Shown: piece after piece, positions 56,435 to 64,000 of the stretch | Layout of the letters: every line of letters begins with the position of its first letter | Position numbering within the stretch: position 1 is the stretch's first letter | DNA from: Hygrocybe punicea | Lineage: Eukaryota > Basidiomycota > Agaricomycetes > Agaricales > Hygrophoraceae | DNA length: 64,000 nucleotides | Direction: 5' to 3' | Assembly (NCBI GenBank): GCA_963556145.1 | Contig: OY744469.1 | Span: 4,498,767 to 4,562,766 of the forward strand | Program-made: the position numbers and the translations under genes | The notes under the pieces: generated by a model | Seen by the model: the letters and a program-made list of their open reading frames with translations, nothing else | Databases searched by the model: none | What the model was told of the DNA's origin: nothing

Positions 56435-56729
56435 TGTAGTAAATGTGGCCTTTGTAGGTGCCAATGGTGTTTTGGCAAGTCCTTTGTCTATGGGGTCAGA
56501 GCCCAAACTCAACTTGTTTGTATGTATATACAGGGAACACTATATATGTACTATATAATATGTATAAACTTTGGGACTGTACTGAAGAAATGGTGAAGTA
56601 TGAAAAGAAAGGAATGTGAGGAGAGGGAATAAGAAGGGAAGAGAGGGAGGAATAGAAAGCAGAGTAGGAGAATGGGGGATATAAAGGAAAGTATGAGAAT
56701 CAGAGTCCACCAAGATATCAATCTCTACA
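56435..56729. repeat. 295-bp LTR-like insertion
   Basis: TGTAGTAAATG to ATCTCTACA, inserted in a 73-bp repeat unit, whose sequence stops before it and resumes after it. TG/CA ends and a TATATAATATG stretch are LTR-like. No clean target duplication. Candidate small LTR. Confidence 0.4.
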
Positions 56730-56739
56730 TCATCCAATA

Positions 56740-56975
56740 CTGATCCTCAACTGAGCCACTGGATTGCATGTGTATGGCCTGGATTTCTGTGGAATTGCTG
56801 TGAATGTTCTTGGGATAGTGATCCTGATTGAGTGGATTGCATGTGTATGGCCTGGATTTTTGTGGAATTGTTGCGATTCATCTTGGGATACAGATCCTGA
56901 GCCACTGGATTGCATGTGCATTGCCTGGATTTGTGTGGAATTGCTGCGATTCTTTGTGTGATAGTGATCCTGATC
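56740..56975. repeat. 73-bp tandem repeat, left array
   Basis: About three units of the form GATCCTGAGCCACTGGATTG followed by CATGTG, GCCTGGATTTGTGTGG and AATTGCTGCGATTC. Opposite orientation to the right array. Confidence 0.8.
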
Positions 56976-57549
56976 GAGTGGATTTTCTTTTTTTGTCAAT
57001 TGTATTGTTCTGCAGAGATATACCCTATGTCGGACACTACAGATAAGGTGGAAGTGGAAATATGAATGTACTATTACTATAAGGTTTGCCTGTGACCTAT
57101 TTGGCCTGTGAGTGCAACCACGATGAATTAAGTCCCCCGTGGTCCCAGCATTTCCCATGCTGTTTTAATCACCTAGCCTGTGGTTGCCTGATGGGTGCCA
57201 GCATTTGGATCTGGGATGTGGGGTCTGGACCAGTTAAGTGCTTGGTCATCAAGATGGACATGCACGATGAAGATGGAGCCATGGGGTGGGGCGGGGAGTG
57301 GGATGTGTTTTCAAGTGATGTGGGGTGCTATGGTGAAGTGGAGCTGTTGTGTGGGCGAAGGAATTAGGGTGAGATCAGGAACTTAGACGGTGGGGAGTAG
57401 CAGTGTATCGGTTGTGTACACATGGTGGGTGGCAGTGATCTCGACGTGGACAAGCAAATTGTGTAGTTTAATAAAGGAAGGTGTGCACTGTGGGTTTCTA
57501 TTAGCTAGTTATCATGAGGGGAGTGGAGGTCACCAAGGAGGTCCTTTAG

Positions 57550-57873
57550 TCAGCCTGTGCATCGCACAAATATGATTAGCTCTTTGATCCCTTTATGGTG
57601 ATTTAGGAGATAGGTTAGAGAGGTGGCATGAGTTCTGATTGCGTTTGTGAGGGTGTGTCATGGTCTTTGGTAGAGCGGACATTCAAGGAGGAAGTGATGA
57701 ATTGTTTCTGATGCTTGTTCACATTTGGGTGATAGGTCGGTGTCGGACCTTTTGACCTTGTGCAGGTAGGCAGTAAGGGGGAGATGGGCCATGTGTACTG
57801 GTATGAGTAGGTTTGTCTTGGGGCAAGTCAAGTTAGTTATTGTTTTTAAAAATTTGGTGATGGGGAAATTGGG
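57550..57873 (-). pseudogene. LINE (non-LTR retrotransposon) pol remnant, C-terminal end
   Basis: One minus-strand frame of 108 codons reads NLTCPKTNLLIPVHMAHLP, then LTAYLHKVKRSDTDLSPKC, ETIHHFLLECPLYQRP and, after one TGA, GIKELIIFVRCTG with a stop. This follows the well-known tail of fungal and other LINE ORF2 proteins (leucine-rich start, GH-PL--L, C---C---ET--H-LL-CP-Y, short last helix). The TGA corresponds to a likely CGA. Everything upstream (RT and RNase H) is absent or unrecognisable. Confidence 0.62.
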
Positions 57874-58014
57874 GTCTATACATGTGAATCACGCATAACA
57901 TGGGGAGCGTGTCCAAACTTCTTTCCATTGTTGTTCCAGTTCTTTGCTGAATGTAGCAATTCCACACAAAGCCAGGTGTTGCACATGCAATCCTCTTACT
58001 GAGGCTTGATATCC

Positions 58015-58276
58015 CACAAAGAATCACAGCAATTTTACACAAATGCCAGTGATCCACATGCAATCTGTTGGCTCAAGATCTGTATCCCAAGATGAATTGC
58101 AGCAATTCCGCACAATTCCAGGCGATCCATATGTGATCCTGTGGCTCAGGATCTGTATCCCAAGGTAAATTGCAGCAATTGCACACAAGTACTGGTGATG
58201 CACATGCAATCCAGTGGCTCAGGATCTGTATTGCATGGAGACTTGCAGCAATTCCACACAAATCCAGGCTATGCAC
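58015..58276. repeat. 73-bp tandem repeat, right array, segment 1
   Basis: About 3.5 units containing CAGCAATTCCACACAAATCC and GATGCACATGCAATCC, interrupted at 58277 by a family D LTR. Confidence 0.8.
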
Positions 58277-58873
58277 TGTAGAGGCTCCAGATTGTGTGGA
58301 TCCGTTTCCTCTTCATATCCCACTCTGTTCCCATCCATTCCCATTTCTGTATCGTCAATTCCATTCGATTCCGCTCATTCCTATCGATTCCGCTCTGGAT
58401 TCCGCCTCTGGATTCGTTCCTACACGCACTGCAATGTCCCTAACGACCCAGAATCAGTATGTCTCTAGTTATATATATCATGTATCTTCATTTCCCGTCT
58501 CCTTGTACATAGCACCACTCCACCTATCCTCCACTCCACTCCACCCCTATCATTTACAGCCTTTGCTTGTAGTACTTAGTTACTACAGCACAGGATCCCT
58601 CTCAGTAGTATAAAAGTGGCACATTTATACTACAAACAATATAGAAAATACAGGATATCATTCCCCCCTCACGTCTTATCACCACACTTCAGTTCTATCT
58701 CTTAGTCCACTCTTCGTCCTTTCCCATACTCTCCCTCTGAGTCCGGAAACCCTGGATTCAGGTTGGATTGACTAGACTTTTCTAAAAGAAGCTAAATTCC
58801 TCTGATCACTTTCTAGCTGATCACCACCTTCGTAGATTCCCATTCCGGGTCTACAACCACACTCGCCGTCACA
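58277..58873 (+). repeat. Solo LTR, gypsy family D
   Basis: TGTAGAGGCTCC to GCCGTCACA, 597 bp, reverse complement of 63270-63865. Inserted in the 73-bp array. The 4-bp flanks (GCAC, GTGC) do not match directly, so one end may be altered. Confidence 0.75.
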
Positions 58874-59419
58874 GTGCATGCAATTCATTGGCTCAGGATC
58901 TGTATCGTGTGGAAACTCACAGCAATTCCACACAAATCCAGGCGATGCACATGCAATCCAGTGGCTCAGGATCTGTATCATGTGGAGACTCGCAGCAATT
59001 CCACACAAATCCTGGCGATGCACATGCAATCCAGGGGCTCAGGATCTGTATCGCATGGGGGCTCACAGCAATTCCACACAGATCGAGGCGATGCACATGC
59101 AATTCATTGGCTCAGGATCTGTATTGTGTGGAAACTCGCAGCAATTCCACACAAATCCAGGCGATGCACATGCAATCCAGTGGCTCAGGATCTATATCAT
59201 GTGGAGACTCGCAGCAATTCCACATAAATCCTGGTGATGCACATGCAATCCAGTGACTCAGGATCTGTATCATGTGGAGACTCACAGCAATTCTACGCTA
59301 ATCCTAGCGATGCATATGAAATCCAGTGGCTCAGGATCTGTATCGCATGGAGACTCGCAGCAATTCCACACAAATCCTGGTGATGCACATGCAATCCAGG
59401 GGCTCAGGATCTGTATCAT
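58874..59419. repeat. 73-bp tandem repeat, right array, segment 2
   Basis: Seven to eight units. The CGATGCAC word falls at 58943, 59016, 59089, 59162, 59235 (TGATGCAC), 59308 and 59381 (TGATGCAC), an exact 73-bp step. Because 73 is not a multiple of three, all three frames stay open and look like related peptides. Confidence 0.92.
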
Positions 59420-60199
59420 TGTAGTGGCGAGGTCGGGGTGGCTGCGGAATAAAGATCCTAACCTGTGGTGTCAGCGTAGGAGTGACTAGGAATAGTCTAA
59501 CAAGCTTCAGTGAGATGATAAGAAGGAAAGAGTAGAGCCGCCAAGTAAAACTACTAAAACTATCGAAGCCAATCTAAGCCGATGAAGCTGACGATGTCAG
59601 GTACGGCGGGTCAGGTGTCGGGTCACGAGCGATGTACAAACAAAGATGGTAGAACGATGGGGAGAGCATTGAGGAAACCGACAAGTAATGTGTGCAATAC
59701 ATTCTACTGAGAGACTAATTCTCTGAGAGAGGAAATGGGGGAACTGATTTCTTATTATGAGACGGCGCTTGGGCACCATTTTTATACTACAAAATTCTCT
59801 ATCAAGATTTGGACGAGAGTCCTCGGCCGATGAGAGAGAACAAAGAGAAACAAAAATAGGGAAATGAGAAGAGTGTTGCAACATGATGGTGACAGGAAAA
59901 TGGAGGGGAAAGTAAATATCCACGAAAATGATCTAAAGATTCATACCTATCTCTGAAAGGATGAAGGGATGCGTATATAAGGCAAGTCTGACGTTGGGAA
60001 TCAAGTCCGATGAGATCCATCTACGATAATTGGGATTCCGTGAGTTAAGGAGGTGGACCAACCAGGTATGTGAGTGGCTGTGCTAGTTGGTATGCATCGG
60101 GTTGCATCGGGTTCGAGCGTGGATTGCTGGAGACATCGGGTTCGAGCAGATTCGTAAGAGATCGAGTTTATGGCCTCAGAGGGTCGAGGACCCTCTACA
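59420..60199 (-). repeat. Solo LTR, gypsy family A
   Basis: TGTAGTGGCGAGG to CCCTCTACA, 780 bp, flanked by TCAT (59416-59419 and 60200-60203). Joining the flanks restores the repeat CTGTATCATGTG. A solo LTR left by recombination of an insertion. Confidence 0.9.
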
Positions 60200-60203
60200 T
60201 CAT

Positions 60204-60424
60204 GTGAAGACTCGCAGCAATTCTACACTAATCATGGAGACTAACAGCAATTCCACACAAATCCTGGCAATGCACATGCAATCCAGGGGCTCAGGATCTG
60301 TATCGTGTGGAGACTCACAGCAATTCCACACAAATCCTGGCGATGCACATGCAATCCAGTGACTCAGGATCTGTATCACACGGAGACTCGCAGTAATTCC
60401 ACATAAATCCAGGCGGTTCAGGAT
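60204..60424. repeat. 73-bp tandem repeat, right array, segment 3
   Basis: It continues segment 2 after the solo LTR with more diverged units, then passes into the right arm. Confidence 0.78.
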
Positions 60425-61088
60425 CTGTATCCCAAGCTGAATCGCAACAATTCCACACAAATCCATGTCATTCAGATGCAATCCTGTGACTCAGGATCAC
60501 TATCCCACCCACAATTGCAGCACTTCCACAGAAATCCAGCCAATTCACAGGCAATCCTCTGGCTCAAGTAATCACATCATTTGTTTTGACTGACTTTGTC
60601 TTGGTCAACTACTGGACCAGTACTAGTCAAATACCAGTCAAGTACTGGGCAACTACTGGTTAATGTATTTGGGACTCTACAAATACTAAATATGAGATTG
60701 CCTTTCAAATTTTATGAATTCAAATTCAAATTTCAAATATTTTATTGACTTTGAGAGACTTGAAAGACTCAAATGCATTAGATATCTGGAAAGCTTCAAA
60801 AATCAGATTTGGAGTTTCCTGAATATGATACCAAATCCCAAATGTGAATGTTTGAGAAATTGAGATTTGCTTTATGATTCCAGATTCTTCACAAGATATG
60901 AAACATTTGGAATTTTTTTGAATCTACATATGACCTTTTGATTGTTATTTCTAATTCTTAAAAGGTGTGGAGAAATATGATCTTTAGTAATGTATTTAGA
61001 TATCTATTTCACATGGCCCAAATTTAGGGTTTTGTTTTGTATGGGTAATTTATTTGTGTCACCCCCACAAGGCCTTTTTGCACCTAGT
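60425..61088 (-). repeat. Right inverted arm
   Basis: Inverse of 55791-56430. The shared outer end is TGCACCTAGT. Confidence 0.85.
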
Positions 61089-61189
61089 GCTAGGTGGTCG
61101 CCTGAAGTGCCAGTGAACCAGAAGCTGAATAATCCTAAACCATCAATATTATGGACTGTTGTTGGTTTCATCCTGGGTCTGTTCCTGGG

Positions 61190-61800
61190 ATGTTCCAGGT
61201 CTATAATGGTTGTCCCACTGCTATTGGTGGGACATCCCAGGTCTGGAACATCATGAACCAGAAACTGAATAATCCTAAACCATTGACATTGTGGACTCTA
61301 ATTGGCTGTCCCAAAGGCGGTGTGGGGACATTCCAGGTGTATAGTGGGATGTCACAGGAATGTCCCAGGTCTCTAATGGTCTGTCGCAGGGCTGTATGGA
61401 GATGTCCCAGGTCTGTATGGGGATGTCCCAGGTCTATAGTGGGGTGTCCCAGGGCTTTCACAGGGACGTCCCAGGTCTCTACTGGACTGTCCCAGGGATG
61501 TCCCAGGTCTATAGTGGGGTGTCCCAGGGTTTGTATGGGGATGTCCCAGGTCTCTACTGGGCTGTCCCCAGGGCTGTCCCAGGGACGTCCCAGGTCTATA
61601 GTGGGATGTCCCAAGCCTGTCACAGGGACATCCCAGGATTGTAATAGGATGTTCCAGGACTCTGGTGGGATGTCCCAGGACTGTAATGGGATGCCCCAGG
61701 TCTCTGATGGGATGTCCCACTGCTGTTCATGGGATGCCTAAAGTCTATATTGGAATGTCCCAGGTCTGTTTATGGGATGGCCCACTTCAGTTCATAGGAT
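61190..61800. repeat. Minisatellite, GGGATGTCCCAGGTCT-like unit of about 22-30 bp
   Basis: About 20 variable copies of a word close to GGGATGTCCCAGGTCTGTAT, with spacer length varying between units. GGACATCCC/GGGATGTCC is self-complementary, so single strands could fold. A smaller patch of GGGACAGCCCA repeats lies at 62380-62465. Confidence 0.75.
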
Positions 61801-62562
61801 ATCCCTGCATGGTACCAGAGCCAGCAAACATGTTTCCAAAGAATCTTCTACTATAATGCTTATAATAACTCAGTGTCAGACATGGGCTATTCTACTGTCC
61901 TTTCACAAGATATCTCTAAACTCTCCCAGTTCATTCTCTTGAATCTCACAACATTCTGGAGACAAATCAACATGTTGCATTTTGATTGGCTAACATCTAC
62001 TATTTCGTTTGAATAGTGGATCATACAGTCAGTTCCATGAGCAGAATGTTCTTTAAGCAGCTTCTCAATATTATGTCAAAGAATACTTAATTATTCTCTT
62101 CTAGTTCAAAAATTCCTTTTCCTTGTCCATCATAATTAAATATGCTCTGTCATAAAGACTGAGTAGCTATATGATTGCAATCTTGACAACCAACATCATC
62201 TACCTGAATTGGCTGTGGTCAACCAGAGTCTACAAGTCACATGCATGTAGCTATACAGCTATCATATGTTGTATATGATGGCTACTAACATTCCATTGAC
62301 TAATAACCACACTATCATTGTGGCCACAGGAAAAATATATATTTCAAAAAAATATCCAAAAATTAGTTTGGGACATCCCATTGTCCCAGGGACAAGCCCA
62401 CATCATTGTCCCATTGTCCCAATGCTTTGGACCAGGGACAGCCCAGGGACAGCCCAGGGACATGGATATTAGCCCTGGGCCAGACCTGTTATTTCTCAAC
62501 ATGTAGAAGTAACATATGACCCATTCAGTTACATGTACAAGTTTAGGAAATTGGGTGGCCTG
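61801..62562. other. AT-rich gene-free stretch
   Basis: No gene, LTR or long repeat recognised apart from the short GGGACAGCCCA patch at 62380-62465. Confidence 0.4.
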
Positions 62563-63959
62563 AAGTGATGGTGGATAATTAGTGTTGGGGATTGTGGTAA
62601 AAGGATAGGAATGTAAAGCTGCCATATAAACTAAGAAAATGGACAAAACAAACAACTAAATGAAGAACCGGTGATGAACGGACTGAAAATGGATAAATAA
62701 CAATAAACCCGATGATGCCGACAATGTCAAGTATGGCGGGTCAGGTCAGCAACAATGAATGAATAATGGAACAAGGATAAGGATGACAAAGTGAACTATA
62801 AAAGTCTAAGGGTTTATGAGGATGAGCATTTTGAAGGGATTAAAACATGATTCTGACTATAAGGAAATGGGGACTAAGGGTATCTCTTTTTGTATGGTCG
62901 TCGGGGACTGTTTTTATGGTACATGAGTGAGTAGTCTACTTTTGGACTTGTCTATTTTGGCTGATGGCAAACTACAAAGAGAAGTTGGAATGGGGATGTA
63001 AAGAGGGGGGTTGCGATGCGACGAAGACAGGAAAATGGAAGGGAAAACAAATATCCATGAAAAAGATCTGAAATGTCCTACATATCTCCGAAAGGATGAG
63101 GGGATGATATATAAGGCAAGTCCGAAGTCAGGAATCACGTTCGATGAGATCCATCTCTTATAATTGGAACTCTGGGGCTTATGAGGCCACTGGATTTGGT
63201 CCAAAAGCGGCCATGACAAAGCGGCATACATCAGGTCACATTAGGTCATGTCACGTCGGGTTACGTTGGTGTGATGGCAAGTTCTGTTGTAGACCCGAAT
63301 GGGAATCTACGGAAAGGGTGATCAGCTAAGAAGTGATCAGAGGAGTAATGTCTTTCTATGGTGTCTAGTCAATCCAACCCGAATCCAGGGTTCTGGATCA
63401 GAGGGGAAGTGAAGGGAAAGGACTATGAAGACTAATAGGGAGACGATATGAAGCGAGGACTAAGAAATAGAACTGAAGGGGAGTGATAACCTGTATTTTC
63501 TATATGGTTGTAGTATATGGGTACATCTTTTATACTACTGGGAGTGATCCTGTGCTGTAGTAACTATGTACTACAAGCGGAAGGCTGTAACTGATAGGAG
63601 TGGAGTGGAGTGGAGTATAGGAGGAATGGTGCTATGTACTAAATAATGGGAAACGAAGATATATCATATGTAACTATATACGTACTGATTCCGGGTCGTT
63701 AGAGACATTGCATCTTGAGTAGGAACAATTCCGGAGGCGGAATCCAGAGCGGAATCGACGGAGTGGAGCGGAATCGGGCGGAATCGTCGATACATGAATG
63801 GGAATGGACGGGGACGATGTGGGATATGAAGAGGATTCGGGTCCAGATGGCCCGGAGCCTCTACATCGGGTTGGAATGGGAGTCGTTTGGAGGCATTGGG
63901 TTTGTCCGGATTCGTGATATATCGACGATACAAACTCAGAAGGATGTTGAGTCTCTACA
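62563..63959 (-). repeat. Family B LTR, left end truncated, with a family D LTR inside
   Basis: It is nearly identical to 32164-32974 from AGTGATGGTGGATAATTAG onward, lacks about the first 60 bp on the left, and ends GTCTCTACA. It is interrupted at 63270-63865. The internal sequence that follows on the right makes it the 3' LTR of a minus-strand element that continues beyond the window. Confidence 0.82.
63270..63865 (-). repeat. Solo LTR, gypsy family D, nested in the family B LTR
   Basis: TGTGATGGC to GAGCCTCTACA, 596 bp, flanked by TTGG and TCGG. The uninterrupted family B LTR has TCGG here, so one copy changed C to T after insertion. Confidence 0.82.
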
Positions 63960-64000
63960 TCTCCAGGATACTTTAAATAAAGACCATCCTTGGTCAATAC
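63960..64000 (-). other. 3' internal end of a family B element, running off the window
   Basis: In element sense the sequence reads GACCAAGGATGGTCTTTATT and ends CCTGGAGA directly before the LTR. Family A has GTCTCTATTAGAAGACCC and AAGGAGA at this position, so this is the homologous 3' internal end with its purine tract. Confidence 0.65.

Larger units (their letters stand above)
55791..61088. mobile_element. Large element with long terminal inverted repeats and subterminal 73-bp arrays
   Basis: The left arm (55791-56430) returns inverted at 60425-61088, from ACTAGGTGCAAAAAGGCCT inwards through AT-rich sequence, a GTACTGG-rich block and the first units of the 73-bp repeat. Inside, 73-bp arrays of opposite orientation flank a core with a LINE remnant. 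Solo LTRs are inserted in the right array. No target duplication could be fixed at the ends and no transposase is seen. It may be a DNA element with TIRs or an inverted segmental duplication. Confidence 0.55.

Noticed and set aside
56205..57158. Minus-strand frames with CGIAVI and HTNPS-like repeats
   Set aside because: They translate the left 73-bp array and inverted arm. No independent support.
58874..59489. Three overlapping frames with repeated GSGSVS-like peptides
   Set aside because: They are translations of one 73-bp tandem repeat in all three frames. The period is not a multiple of three, so no single protein repeat is encoded.
58874..60424. Possible CRISPR array
   Set aside because: The repeats are contiguous 73-bp units without unique spacers, and the context is eukaryotic.

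Overview
The window looks like transposon-dense heterochromatin of a mushroom-forming basidiomycete (Agaricomycete). The reasons are a Ty3/gypsy lineage with a divergent reverse transcriptase block (FDL/FDLY followed by S/GYD instead of GYHQ), introns of only 50-55 bp, and short coiled-coil/zinc-cluster proteins of the type common in these fungi. I see no ordinary host gene, tRNA, rRNA or CRISPR array. The genus cannot be named from the sequence.

Layout. (1) 1-3.7 kb: unassigned and tandem-repeat DNA, then the LTR tail, half-tRNA primer site and gag of a Ty1/copia element. The copia gag is split by a palindromic hAT-type MITE (4062-4770). (2) 4968-31504: a three-layer nest of gypsy family A. 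An old plus-strand copy (E0) sits in the copia gag and was itself hit by two minus-strand copies, E1 (5815-15706, TSD CCAT, several disabling lesions) and E2 (20321-30125, TSD CCGA, identical 795-bp LTRs, all reading frames open). (3) 31.5-34.6 kb: truncated pieces of gypsy families B and D. (4) 34.9-37.0 kb: a degenerate satellite of about 157 bp with extreme strand asymmetry. (5) 38486-48315: a complete but damaged gypsy element of a different family (C). (6) 48.3-55.8 kb: minisatellites, an integrase fragment, a non-autonomous hAT element (51041-52198) and a PIF/Harbinger-like element (53368-54995) containing a solo LTR. (7) 55791-61088: a structure with inverted arms of over 600 bp and subterminal 73-bp tandem repeats, holding a LINE remnant and two solo LTRs. 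(8) 61.1-64 kb: another minisatellite and a nested pair of LTRs at the edge of a further element.

The most notable system is an extra gene carried antisense inside these gypsy elements, between the end of pol and the 3' LTR. In E2 (21285-22672) and in the distantly related element C (46068-47338) it has its own upstream promoter-like sequence, short GT-AG introns and the same protein plan: N-terminal exon, charged coiled coil, phase-0 intron, then a six-cysteine zinc cluster. E1 carries the same gene with a stop codon inside the cluster. Being antisense, its introns cannot be spliced from the element's genomic RNA, which would let an intron-containing gene survive retrotransposition.

Two expression features also stand out. 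Gag coding sequence extends upstream of every ATG to a conserved ATA in a Kozak-like context (ACCATAGCT), and pol lies in the -1 frame of gag, overlapping at a conserved TTTTTAG. CpG decay (E0 heavy, E1 moderate, E2 almost none) and LTR identity give a consistent age order: E0 oldest, then E1, then E2.
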